In this document: in pieces, positions 49,966-58,434 of the stretch
Layout of the letters: each line of letters starts with the position of its first letter
Position numbering within the stretch: the first letter of the stretch is position 1
Assembly: GCF_023074075.1 (NCBI RefSeq)
Contig: NZ_JADPKT010000022.1
Coordinates: 1 to 64,000, forward strand
From: Bradyrhizobium sp. 138
GTDB taxonomy: Bacteria; Pseudomonadota; Alphaproteobacteria; Rhizobiales; Xanthobacteraceae
Direction: 5' to 3'
Length of the DNA: 64,000 bases
Notes under the pieces: generated by a model
The model's input: only the letters and a program-made list of their open reading frames with translations
Database searches by the model: none
What the model was told of the DNA's origin: nothing
Translations under genes and position numbers: made by a program

Positions 49966-51615
49966 TCAGGTCGAGATCGCCTTGGCCGATCCGACCTTGT
50001 TGCGCAGCAGGAATTTCTGGATCTTGCCCGTGGACGTCTTCGGGATCGGTCCGAACACGACCGCCTTTGGCGTCTTAAAGCCGCTCATATGACTGCGGCA
50101 GAACGCGATGATGTCGGCTTCGCTGGCGCTTGCGCCGTCCTTCAGCTCGACGAAGGCGCAAGGTACTTCGCCCCACTTCGGATCGGGCCTTGCGACCACG
50201 GCGGCAAACAGCACGGCCGGGTGCTTGTAGAGGATGTCCTCGACCTCGACGGAGGAGATGTTCTCGCCGCCGGAGATGATGATGTCCTTGGATCGGTCCT
50301 TGATGATGACGTAGCCGTACACGTCGAGCACGCCGAGATCGCCGGTGTGAAACCAGCCGCCTTCGAACGCTTCCTTGGTCGCCTTCTCGTTCTTGAGATA
50401 GCCCTTCATCACGATGTTGCCGCGGAACATGACCTCGCCGATGGTCTCGCCGTCGCGCGGCACCTCCTGCATCGTCTGCGGATTGATGACGGTGACGCTT
50501 TCCTCGAGCGGGTAGGGCACGCCCTGCCGGCGCTTCATGCGCGCGCGTTCGGGAGCGGGCAGCTCGTCCCAGCCGGGCTGCTCGGCACAGACGGAAGCGG
50601 GGCCGTAGACCTCGGTCAGGCCGTAGACATGTGTCAGCTTGATGCCGATGCTTTCGGCGCCTTCCAGGACCGCCACCGGGGGCGCAGCGCCGGCGATCAG
50701 GCCGACGACGCGGCGGGCGGCATTGCCTTTGGGCGCATCGGGTGCGTTGATCAGCGTGTTGTAGACGATCGGCGCGCCGCACATGTGGGTGACGCCGTGG
50801 CTCTTGATCAGCTCGAAGATCTTCGTCGGCTCGACCTTGCGCAGGCAGACATTGATGCCGGCAGCGGCCGCGATGGTCCAGGGGAAGCACCAGCCGTTGC
50901 AGTGGAACATCGGTAGCGTCCAGAGATAGACCGGATGCTGGCCGAGATTGCCGGCGAGGATATTGCTGACGGCGTTCAGATAGGCGCCGCGATGATGGGT
51001 GACGACGCCCTTGGGATTTCCCGTCGTGCCCGAGGTGTAGCTCAGCGCGATCGCGTCCCATTCATCGCTCGGCGTGATCGCCGCGAAGCTTGGATCGCCT
51101 TGCGCAATTGCTGCCTCATACTCGATCTCGCCGATGCGCTCGCCGCCCTTGAAGGCGGCATCATCGACGTCGACCACCAGCGGCTTGGGGCCGGTCATCT
51201 GCGCCAGCGCGTCGCTGATCACGCCTGAAAATTCGGGGTCGACCAGGACGATCTTGGCGCCGCCATGGTCGAGCTGGAAAGCGATCGAGGGCGCATCGAG
51301 CCGGATGTTCAACGCGTTGAGCACGGCGCCGGTCATGGGCACGGCGAAATGCGCCTCGTTCATCGCCGGGATGTTCGGCAGCATCGCTGCGACGGTGTCG
51401 CCGACGCCGATGCCCTTGTGCGCGAGCCAGGAGGCAAACCGCCTGCAGCGCTCATGGGTCTCAGCCCACGTGAAGCTGCGCCCCTCGTAGACTGTGCTGA
51501 CGTGGTCGGGATACACGGCGGCGCTGCGCGCGAGAAAGCTCAGCGGGCTCAGCGGCACGTAGTTGGCGGGGGTCTTGTCGAGGCCGATATCGTATGGGTT
51601 CTGCCGTTCACTCAT
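49966..51615 (-). CDS. AMP-dependent acyl-CoA synthetase
   Basis: 549 aa. The ATP motif SYTSGTTGNPKGVVTHH, the hinge/adenylate motif HTGDLGVLDVYGYVII and GGENISSVEVEDILYKHP, and the C-terminal catalytic Lys in TSTGKIQKFLLRNKVG are complete. It activates a carboxylic acid to its CoA ester via an acyl-AMP. Start chosen at MSERQNPYD, 5 nt behind AGGAGGG. It sits 21 nt behind a fused TRAP permease on the same strand, so the imported acid is probably its substrate. Substrate class (aliphatic, dicarboxylic or aromatic) is open. Confidence 0.88.
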   Translation of the reverse strand: MSERQNPYDIGLDKTPANYVPLSPLSFLARSAAVYPDHVSTVYEGRSFTWAETHERCRRFASWLAHKGIGVGDTVAAMLPNIPAMNEAHFAVPMTGAVLNALNIRLDAPSIAFQLDHGGAKIVLVDPEFSGVISDALAQMTGPKPLVVDVDDAAFKGGERIGEIEYEAAIAQGDPSFAAITPSDEWDAIALSYTSGTTGNPKGVVTHHRGAYLNAVSNILAGNLGQHPVYLWTLPMFHCNGWCFPWTIAAAAGINVCLRKVEPTKIFELIKSHGVTHMCGAPIVYNTLINAPDAPKGNAARRVVGLIAGAAPPVAVLEGAESIGIKLTHVYGLTEVYGPASVCAEQPGWDELPAPERARMKRRQGVPYPLEESVTVINPQTMQEVPRDGETIGEVMFRGNIVMKGYLKNEKATKEAFEGGWFHTGDLGVLDVYGYVIIKDRSKDIIISGGENISSVEVEDILYKHPAVLFAAVVARPDPKWGEVPCAFVELKDGASASEADIIAFCRSHMSGFKTPKAVVFGPIPKTSTGKIQKFLLRNKVGSAKAIST

Positions 51616-51636
51616 CGACACCCTCCTGAAAACGCC

Positions 51637-53526
51637 TCAAAGGAATCCGATCGAGATCCAGGGGAAGATCGCGACGATGATCAATCCCACCAGCAGTGCC
51701 AGCAGATAGCCCCAGATCGGCCGGATACCCTCGGCCGGATCGACGCGTCCGATGGCGCAGGCGGCATAATAGCCGACGCCGAACGGCGGGGCGAATAGTC
51801 CGATGCCCATGGCGAGAATGATCACCATGGCATAGTGCACCTCGTGCACGCCGACGGCCCGGGCGATCGGAAACAGCAGCGGCCCGAACAGCACGATCGC
51901 CGGGATGCCTTCCAGCACGCTGCCGAGGATGGTGAAGGCCAGGATCGAGACGGCGATGAAGGTCGCAGCTCCCCCGGGTAGTCCGGTCATGGCCGCAGCC
52001 AGCGAGCGTGAGAAGCCTGATTGCGTCAGGCCCCAGGCCATGCCGGTCGCGGTGCCGATGATCAGCAGGATCGCGCCCGACAGCGCCGCGGTCTCGACCA
52101 GCATCGGAAACAGCCGCCGCCAGTCGAAGCGGCGGTAGACGAGGAGGCCGACGAGGGCGCCGTAGACGATGCCGATGGTGGAGACCTCGGTCGCGGTCGC
52201 AATGCCCTCGACCACAGCGTAGCGGATCACGAAGGGTAGTGCCAGCGCGGGCAGGGCGACGATGAAGGTCTTGCCGATCTCGGATGCCCTGGCGCGGCGG
52301 ACGTGGCTCATGTCCTCATGGCGGTAGCGCCACCAGACCAGCATGCAGAGCGTGATCGCGAGCACGACGCCGGGCAGGAGGCCGCCGGTGAAGAGGGCGG
52401 CGATCGACACGCCTGTTACCGAGCCGATCGTGATCAGCACCAGGCTCGGCGGAATGGTCTCGGTCTGGGCCCCTGTGGCCGCCAGAAGCGCGACGAGATC
52501 GCCGGGCTTGGCGCCGCGCTGCTTCATCTCCGGAAACAGTACGGGCGCGACGGCCGCCATGTCGGCGGCCTTGGCGCCTGATATGCCCGAGACCAGATAC
52601 ATCGCGCCGACCAGCACGTAGTGCAGGCCGCCGCGGACATGGCCGAGCAGGCTCGCCAGGAACGCCACCATGGCCCGCGCCATGCCGGTCATTTCAATCA
52701 ATAGCCCCAAAAATACGAACAGCGGCACCGAGAGCAGGATGAGGTGGCTCATGCCTTCGTCCATCCGCCCGACCAGCACCATGACGGGCGTCCGCGTCGT
52801 CAGCGCGAGATAGCCGAAGATCGCGAGGCCAAAGCCGAACGCAATGGGAACGCCGGCGAACACGCAGAAGCCGGCGACGCCGACAAAGAAAATGACGAGG
52901 TTGAGATTGCCGAGCGGCCGCAGCAACGGCTCCGCCAGCCAGAACAGGCCGACCAGGACGACGACCGACAGCACCGCGGCTGCGACCATCCGGTAATCGG
53001 CCGCGCGCAGCAGCCGCAGCAAGGCGAAGGCTGCCATCAGGCCGATGCCGGCCGGCAGCGCGGCAGCGCGCCACATGTTGGAGATCTGCAGCGCCGGCGT
53101 GGTGATGTAGCTTTCCTCATAGGCATAATCGCAGGCCGGCCAGACGATCAGGATCAGAAATGCCAGCGCCGCTGAGGTCGCAATCAGATCGAGATAGGCC
53201 CGCATCGCCGGACCGGCACTCGCGACGATCGCGGTCATGCGCATATGTTCGGAGCGGCGGAACGCAACCGCCGCGCCCAACATGGCAAGCCACAGGAACA
53301 GGATCGAGGCGAGCTCGTCCGACCAGATCAGCGGACGGTGCAGGCCGTAGCGCGCGACCACGCCGGCAAACAGGATCACGATCTCAGCGACGACCAGGAT
53401 CGCCGCCGGGATTTCGACGACAAGACCGAGCGCGCGCTCGAGCGAAGTCAGCAACGAAGGTCGGCGAGGGGACTGAACAGTCACCTCGCCCGCCACTTCG
53501 ATCACCTCGGCCTCGAGATGAGCCAT
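51637..53526 (-). CDS. TRAP transporter fused DctQM permease
   Basis: 629 aa single protein. The first about 190 residues are a DctQ-like four-helix unit (SDELASILFLWLAMLGAAVA), then a linker helix region and a DctM unit with VPLFVFLGLLIEMTGMARAM, GISGAKAADMAAVAPVLFPE, IPPSLVLITIGSVTGVSIAA and GLFAPPFGVGYYAACAIG. Fusion of the two permease subunits is known in some TRAP systems. It is preceded by its own binding protein (gap 15 nt) and followed by an acyl-CoA synthetase. Confidence 0.92.
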   Translation of the reverse strand: MAHLEAEVIEVAGEVTVQSPRRPSLLTSLERALGLVVEIPAAILVVAEIVILFAGVVARYGLHRPLIWSDELASILFLWLAMLGAAVAFRRSEHMRMTAIVASAGPAMRAYLDLIATSAALAFLILIVWPACDYAYEESYITTPALQISNMWRAAALPAGIGLMAAFALLRLLRAADYRMVAAAVLSVVVLVGLFWLAEPLLRPLGNLNLVIFFVGVAGFCVFAGVPIAFGFGLAIFGYLALTTRTPVMVLVGRMDEGMSHLILLSVPLFVFLGLLIEMTGMARAMVAFLASLLGHVRGGLHYVLVGAMYLVSGISGAKAADMAAVAPVLFPEMKQRGAKPGDLVALLAATGAQTETIPPSLVLITIGSVTGVSIAALFTGGLLPGVVLAITLCMLVWWRYRHEDMSHVRRARASEIGKTFIVALPALALPFVIRYAVVEGIATATEVSTIGIVYGALVGLLVYRRFDWRRLFPMLVETAALSGAILLIIGTATGMAWGLTQSGFSRSLAAAMTGLPGGAATFIAVSILAFTILGSVLEGIPAIVLFGPLLFPIARAVGVHEVHYAMVIILAMGIGLFAPPFGVGYYAACAIGRVDPAEGIRPIWGYLLALLVGLIIVAIFPWISIGFL

Positions 53527-53541
53527 AACGGCCCCGACACG

Positions 53542-54573
53542 TTACGACAGTTTGCCCACGGCCTTTTCCAGGAGATCCCAGGCCTGGTCGCCATATTTGC
53601 CTTTCCACTCGGCATAGAAGCCGGCCGACCGCAGCTTGTCGCGGAATGGCGCCACCGTGGGCTGATTGAAGGTCAGGCCTTTGCCCGCGAGCTCCTGCTG
53701 GAGGTTGGCATTGAGCTTGGCGGTATCCTCACGCTCCTTGACCGCGGCGGCGTTGATGTTCTTGGCGACGATGGTGCGCACGTCCTGCGGCAGCTTTTCC
53801 CAGGCTCGGCGGTTGGCCAGGAACCAGAAGCCGTCCCACATGTGGTTGGTCAGCGAGCAGTATTTCTGCACCTCGTACAGCTTGGCGGTCGAGATGATCG
53901 CCAGCGGGTTCTCCTGGCCCTCGACGATCTTGGTCTGCAGCGCCGAATAGACCTCGCTGAAATTGATCGAGGCGGGCGCCGCATCGAACGCCTTGAACAT
54001 CGAGGTCCACAGCGGCGACACCGGCACGCGGATCTTGAAGCCCTTGAGGTCGTCAGGACCGGTGATCGGCTTGGTCGACGAGGTAGTCTGGCGGAAGCCG
54101 TTGTCCCAGATCTTGTCCATGACCTCGAGGCCGGCCTTCTTGATCTCGCCGCGGACATGGGCGCCGAGGTCGCCGTCCATGGCCTTCCAGACCGTGTCGT
54201 AGTCCGGGAATGCGAAGCCGATGCCGTTGATGGACGCCGCCGGCACCAGGGTCGACAGGATCAGGCCGGACAGCGTGAAGAACTCGACGCCGCCGGAGCG
54301 GATCTGGCTCAGCATGTCGGTGTCGGACCCGAGCTGGTTGTTCGGGAAGATCTGCAGGTCGAACTTGCCGCCTGTCTCGCTCTTGATCGCCGCCGCCATC
54401 TCCTTGGCGCGGACGTTCAGCGGATGGGTGTCGGGCAGGTTGTTGGCGTATTTGTAGGTGAACTCGGCGCTCTGGGCGCGGGCCACATGGGGCGCACCGA
54501 TGCCGCCCAGGACCGCGGTCGCGGCGGAGGCCTTGAGAAGCGTGCGTCGGGAAAAGCGCGTCGAAAAGACCAT
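53542..54573 (-). CDS. dctP: TRAP periplasmic binding protein (DctP)
   Basis: 343 aa. Tat signal (RFSRRTLLKASAATAVLGG, cleaved after VARAQ). The ligand-binding Arg lies in GFKIRVPVSPLWTS; EVYSALQTKIVEGQENPLAI is typical of DctP/SiaP-like proteins. It starts the operon dctP-dctQM-acyl-CoA synthetase, so its ligand is expected to be a carboxylate that is later activated with CoA. GAGGAAG precedes the ATG. A divergent M24 peptidase gene faces it across 458 nt. Confidence 0.9.
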   Translation of the reverse strand: MVFSTRFSRRTLLKASAATAVLGGIGAPHVARAQSAEFTYKYANNLPDTHPLNVRAKEMAAAIKSETGGKFDLQIFPNNQLGSDTDMLSQIRSGGVEFFTLSGLILSTLVPAASINGIGFAFPDYDTVWKAMDGDLGAHVRGEIKKAGLEVMDKIWDNGFRQTTSSTKPITGPDDLKGFKIRVPVSPLWTSMFKAFDAAPASINFSEVYSALQTKIVEGQENPLAIISTAKLYEVQKYCSLTNHMWDGFWFLANRRAWEKLPQDVRTIVAKNINAAAVKEREDTAKLNANLQQELAGKGLTFNQPTVAPFRDKLRSAGFYAEWKGKYGDQAWDLLEKAVGKLS

Positions 54574-54733
54574 GGGTCTGCTTCCTCGGAAGTTTGTTGT
54601 TGTTCTGAGATGCAAACCTATACGGACGTCAGGTCAGAAGGTCATCTGCGATCTCGCGAGGCCTCGCTTATTGCAGCCGGACAAGGTCACGGCAATATCG
54701 GCTTTCGGTGACAGGGCTGGATTCAAAATCTGA

Positions 54734-54757
54734 AAAACAACCCCATGCACAGTAGCC
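54734..54757 (-). repeat. 24-bp dispersed repeat, copy 2
   Basis: Exact reverse complement of the 24 nt at 35783-35806 (core CCCCATGCACAGTAGCC on the + strand). Intergenic. Confidence 0.6.
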
Positions 54758-54855
54758 TGCAAGAGCTGAGGTGACTGTCGAGGCGCAGACCGAAAATCGA
54801 ACCTCGGCGAAGGTGCGATGACAGGAATTCCGTCTAAATATTTGATCTGATTGTA

Positions 54856-54871
54856 TATATTCCATAATATA
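54856..54871. promoter_or_regulatory. AT-rich dyad between TRAP operon and M24 gene
   Basis: TATATT and AATATA flank CCAT in a perfect 16-bp dyad, inside TTGTATATATTCCATAATAT. Sites of this AT-rich form are often used by GntR/FadR-type regulators. A regulator gene is not adjacent; the nearest GntR gene is about 6.7 kb away. Confidence 0.4.
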
Positions 54872-55031
54872 CCTTATGCGAATTACAGATATGGGCCTGT
54901 GCAGATCAGCCCGGCCAAATCCAAGGCTACTCAACCCCCCGCTCTCGGCCGACGATCGGAAGCCAACGGACCATCTGACTGTTAATCGGATGGTCGCGTC
55001 TAACGCGTCGCCAGCCTTTGGGAGATTCGTC

Positions 55032-56228
55032 ATGCAGGAGAACGTCGCCCGCGCAGGACGCTCGCGCGCCATTCCGTTCGATGCCCGCAAGCTCGACCGT
55101 CTGATGGAGGCGGCCGGCCTCGACGTGCTGGTCGCGACCTCCAAGCACAATGTGCAGTACCTGCTCGGCGCCGAGCGCGCGATCTTCTTCGACTACATGG
55201 ATGCCCTCGGCATCAGCCGCTATCTGCCGGTCCTGGTCTATCCCAAGGGCGCGCCCGAAAAGGCCGTCTATGTCGGCCACAGGCTGGAAACCCATCAGCG
55301 CGCGGTCGCGCCGCCATGGGTGCCGCAGGTCCGGACCGAGTCCAACGGTTCTGTCGACGCCGTCACGCGGGCTATTGGCCTGACGCGCGAGGCAGGTGTG
55401 CCGTTGAGGCGGGTCGGGGTCGAGATGGCGTTCCTGCCGATGGATGCGGGCCGGGCGCTGGCCGACGCCCTGCCCGGCGCCGAACTCAAAGATGCTCTCC
55501 TGGTGCTGGAGCGGCTGCGGGCCGTCAAGTCGGCGGAGGAGCTTGCGAAACTCAAGACCGCGTCCGAGCTGGTCATCGCGTCCATGCTGGAGGTGATCGC
55601 GGCGCACGGCCCAGGCACGACCAAGCAGCAATTGTCGGACGCGTTGCGGATCGCCGAAGCCAATCGCGGCCTGACCTTCGAATATTGCCTGCTGGCCTGC
55701 GGCAACAGCCACAACCGGGCGCCGTCGTCGCAGCGCTGGGAACAAGGTGACGTGCTGTCGCTGGATTCCGGCGGCAATTATCACGGCTATATCGGCGATC
55801 TCGCGCGGATGGCCGTGCTGGGCGCGCCGGATGCCGAGCTGAAGGGGTGCCTCGCCGAGATCGAGGCGGTCCAGCGTGCCGCCTTCGCTGCGGTCCGCCC
55901 CGGCGCCATGGGCGGCGACATCTACGTCGCGGCCGAGCGCCAGCTGGCCCAGATCAGCAACCGCGACTGCACCGATTTTCTCGCACACGGCATGGGCCTC
56001 GTCAGCCACGAGGCCCCTCGCCTGACCGCCAACGGTCCGGTTCCTTACGAAGACACCGACGCCCGGCTGCCGCTCGAAGCCGGCATGGTGGTGTCGATCG
56101 AGACCACGATGAAACATCCGAAACGCGGCTTCATCAAGCTCGAGGACACGGTCGCGGTGACGGCGACGGGCCATGAGATCTTTGGCGAGGGCGGCCGCGG
56201 CTGGAATCTCGGGGGCAGCGCGCTTTAG
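55032..56228 (+). CDS. M24 family metallopeptidase (creatinase/prolidase type)
   Basis: 398 aa. The N-terminal creatinase-like domain (VLVATSKHNVQYLLGAERA) leads into a pita-bread domain with metal ligands Asp in LSLDSGGNYHG, Asp in YIGDLARMA, His in AHGMGLVSHEAP, Glu in VVSIETTM and Glu in IKLEDTVAV. It cleaves Xaa-Pro bonds or acts on non-peptide amides (ectoine hydrolases and creatinases belong here). GGGAGA precedes the ATG. It is divergent from a TRAP operon, which hints at a shared substrate. Its stop overlaps the next, convergent gene by four bases. Confidence 0.85.
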   Translation: MQENVARAGRSRAIPFDARKLDRLMEAAGLDVLVATSKHNVQYLLGAERAIFFDYMDALGISRYLPVLVYPKGAPEKAVYVGHRLETHQRAVAPPWVPQVRTESNGSVDAVTRAIGLTREAGVPLRRVGVEMAFLPMDAGRALADALPGAELKDALLVLERLRAVKSAEELAKLKTASELVIASMLEVIAAHGPGTTKQQLSDALRIAEANRGLTFEYCLLACGNSHNRAPSSQRWEQGDVLSLDSGGNYHGYIGDLARMAVLGAPDAELKGCLAEIEAVQRAAFAAVRPGAMGGDIYVAAERQLAQISNRDCTDFLAHGMGLVSHEAPRLTANGPVPYEDTDARLPLEAGMVVSIETTMKHPKRGFIKLEDTVAVTATGHEIFGEGGRGWNLGGSAL

Positions 56229-57052
56229 AGCAGCGGCAGCAGATCCAGCTGGCTTTGCGCCTTCTTGACGGCGGCGGCGAACCAGTCCTGGCTCGGCGCC
56301 TCCTTGGCGAAGCACTTCGTATAGGCGTCCATCGCCCGGTCTTCATGGGCAATGTCGGCGCGCGGGTCCTTCTGGTTGACGGGCTTCGCCATCATCTGCT
56401 TCCAGACGCGTTCGCAAGCCGGGATTTCGCCCGTCGTCACGGCGTCGCGTGTGGCGAGAAAGAAGACCTTGTCGCCCTTTATCGCGACGATGTCGATCTC
56501 ATCCGGCGGTGCCTTGAGACCGCCATTGCCGCGCACGCCGAGCACGGCGGTCGCGACGGTCGCGGTTGCAGGCTTGGTGATCGGCAGGTCGGCGTAGACG
56601 GCGAAGGCGCCGTCCTGAACCGCGTAATGGTAGAAGAGATTCGACCGGAATGCCGCACCGCTCTCCTGCGGCATGCCGTCCTCGCGATGCTGGCGCAGCC
56701 AGTGTTTGAGCAGCGTCGTCGTGGTCACCACGGCTTGCGTCTTGTAGCTCTCTGGCGCGAAGCTGAGCCCGTCGAGATGGCCGAAGCCGACGTCGCTCTT
56801 GAACATCGTGTCAGCGTTTGACGTGCCCTCGGCAGGCAGCCCCTTGATCGTGACCGGTCCCACGACACCACGCAGCGCAGCGGCGAGCTCCTTCAGCGCG
56901 GCCGTGTGCTGCTTGTAGATCTCCTCGCTCTCCTTGGCTCTGGAGAACTTTGCGATGTAGCGGTCACGCAGGTCGAGATAGTGCTGCTCGGGCGTGGCTG
57001 CATGGACCGGGGCCGCCAGGACGAGCAGGCAGAGCAAGGCAAGCGATTTCAT
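56225..57052 (-). CDS. Secreted protein of unknown function (275 aa)
   Basis: Sec signal peptide (MKSLALLCLLVLAAPVHAA). The mature part starts with a charged helix (EQHYLDLRDRYIAKFSRAKE, then ALKELAAALRG), followed by an alpha/beta body (VTIKGLPAEG, LFYHYAVQDGAFAVYADLPI, EIDIVAIKGDKVFFLATRD) and a helical C-terminus. No enzyme motif is recognised. It is exported and follows the dehydroquinase-linked operon on the same strand after about 96 nt. Possibly a lipid- or polyphenol-binding protein, but this is a guess. Confidence 0.6.
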   Translation of the reverse strand: MKSLALLCLLVLAAPVHAATPEQHYLDLRDRYIAKFSRAKESEEIYKQHTAALKELAAALRGVVGPVTIKGLPAEGTSNADTMFKSDVGFGHLDGLSFAPESYKTQAVVTTTTLLKHWLRQHREDGMPQESGAAFRSNLFYHYAVQDGAFAVYADLPITKPATATVATAVLGVRGNGGLKAPPDEIDIVAIKGDKVFFLATRDAVTTGEIPACERVWKQMMAKPVNQKDPRADIAHEDRAMDAYTKCFAKEAPSQDWFAAAVKKAQSQLDLLPLL

Positions 57053-57148
57053 TCGATGTCCGGGGACTTGAGAGCGATCTCAGTCTTTGTGCGGGTGCCG
57101 GCCTGGAAGGTTCATCGGCCTGCGCATGCTGGCAAGAGGCGGCTGCCG

Positions 57149-57805
57149 TCAGCCGAAATCCGCGATCCGTGCGTCGAGCGCGAACATGCCCTGATAAATC
57201 TCTGGCTCGCTCGCGCGGTTCATGACGTCGGGTGCGATCTCCCTGGCCTTGCGAAGAGCGGCCTGCAAGGACGTCACGTCCAGCGCCTCGATCAGCAAAA
57301 GCCCCGCGAAAAACCCTTCGTTCTTTCGCATGCCCTTCTCCGTTGTCGGCACCGAGGTCCGCGCCTCGTCGGTCGCGCCGATCTGCACGGCGGCGACCCC
57401 GTCGCAGGCGATGAGCGCCTGGGCCATTGCTTGCGGATCTCCAGGTAATTTCTCGATCCGCAGGGCCATGATCGTTGCCCCCTCGCCCCTCCCCGCACGC
57501 GCGGCCATAACGCCCCCGCCCCGGATGAAGTTGCCGAGTTTCGGCATGATGCGCTGCGACCACGGCGTCGGCGCGTTGAGGCGCGCCAGATAGGCTTCGC
57601 CGTCGAGAACCTCGGGCGCTTCCAGCTCGTACAGGATGAAGAAGCGGTTGATGTCGGCTCTTACGGCGTGAAAGACACGCGCGGCGAGGAAGCCCCTGGT
57701 CGTCACGCGCTCGGTGGTGTGCTCGCGCGTCAGCCAGTGCCGGTAATCCGTCAGATCGTGCGCCGCGACGTCGCTCCAGATGGCGAGAAATCCCGCTCCG
57801 CGCAT
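57149..57805 (-). CDS. Two-domain dimeric alpha-beta barrel-like protein
   Basis: 218 aa. Two similar halves of about 100 residues each have a beta-alpha-beta pattern: FLAIWSDVAAHDLTDYRHWL and RFFILYELEAPEVLDG in the first, ATIMALRIEKLPGDPQAMAQ and GFFAGLLLIEALDVTSLQAAL in the second. This resembles EthD/DUF4286-type ferredoxin-like folds used by small monooxygenases and sensor proteins. It is encoded 15 nt behind aroQ on the same strand and is probably co-transcribed. Function unknown. Confidence 0.6.
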   Translation of the reverse strand: MRGAGFLAIWSDVAAHDLTDYRHWLTREHTTERVTTRGFLAARVFHAVRADINRFFILYELEAPEVLDGEAYLARLNAPTPWSQRIMPKLGNFIRGGGVMAARAGRGEGATIMALRIEKLPGDPQAMAQALIACDGVAAVQIGATDEARTSVPTTEKGMRKNEGFFAGLLLIEALDVTSLQAALRKAREIAPDVMNRASEPEIYQGMFALDARIADFG

Positions 57806-57820
57806 TCCGCTCTCCCTGCC

Positions 57821-58315
57821 TTAAGCCTTGCCGGCGGCCGCAAGGCCGTGGAGCGCGGCCGGGATCGTCCCGGGCAATTGTCCGATCCGCTGAACAGCCG
57901 CCAGCATCGCGGCGAGATAGCCGTACGGTCCTAGCCCGCAAATGACCGCCGTGCAGGCGCTCGAGGTGATCGAGTGACGGTGAAGCTCGTCGCGCGTATG
58001 GATGTTCGAGATATGCACCTCGATCTTCGGCCCTTCGAAGATCTTCAGCGCATCGATCAGCGCGATCGATGTGAAGGAATAGGCCGCGGGGTTCATGATG
58101 ATCGCATCCGCCTTGCCATGGGCGGATTGGATGAGGTTGACGAGCTCGCCTTCCATGTTGGACTGGTGGAACGAGATCGAGACACCAAGCTGGTCGGCCA
58201 AAGCCTGGCAGCTGGCTTCGATTTCCTTCAGCGTCGTCGAGCCGTAGATGTGGGGCTCCCGGATGCCGAGGAAGTTGAGATTGGGTCCATTGAGGATCAT
58301 GATCCGTGCGGTCAT
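57821..58315 (-). CDS. aroQ: Type II 3-dehydroquinate dehydratase
   Basis: 164 aa, cytoplasmic dodecameric type. Features are GPNLNFLGIREPHIYGSTTL with the reactive Arg and Tyr, FHQSNMEGELVNLIQSAHGK, NPAAYSFTSIALIDALK and the phosphate-binding EVHISNIHTRDELHRHS. It dehydrates 3-dehydroquinate to 3-dehydroshikimate, both in aromatic amino acid synthesis and in quinate breakdown. GAGGG lies 5-6 nt before the chosen ATG. The gene follows a TRAP dctM gene after a palindrome, which suggests the catabolic role for this copy. Confidence 0.9.
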   Translation of the reverse strand: MTARIMILNGPNLNFLGIREPHIYGSTTLKEIEASCQALADQLGVSISFHQSNMEGELVNLIQSAHGKADAIIMNPAAYSFTSIALIDALKIFEGPKIEVHISNIHTRDELHRHSITSSACTAVICGLGPYGYLAAMLAAVQRIGQLPGTIPAALHGLAAAGKA

Positions 58316-58384
58316 TTTTTCCCTCATTTCCTTGCCAACGCTGCGCGACTAATGCGCGATGAAATCATCGTTCTCTTTTTGTTT

Positions 58385-58434
58385 GAGCATGATCTTTTCG
58401 GAAAACCGCTGCACACTTTTCGGAGATCATGCTC
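58385..58434. repeat. REP-type palindrome after dctM
   Basis: GAGCATGATCT and AGATCATGCTC form perfect 11-bp arms around 28 nt containing TTTCGGAAAACC. I recall this GAGCATGATC...palindrome as a common intergenic repeat of bradyrhizobia. Its last base is the first of the dctM stop codon on the minus strand, so it may work as terminator or mRNA stabiliser before aroQ. Confidence 0.6.

Larger units (their letters stand above)
54574..55031. other. Divergent intergenic region
   Basis: 458 nt between the TRAP operon and the M24 gene. It contains a 24-bp dispersed repeat and the AT-rich dyad. The rest shows no convincing gene; a frame running from 54876 into the M24 gene reads poorly before MQENVARAG and is not used. 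Confidence 0.55.
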
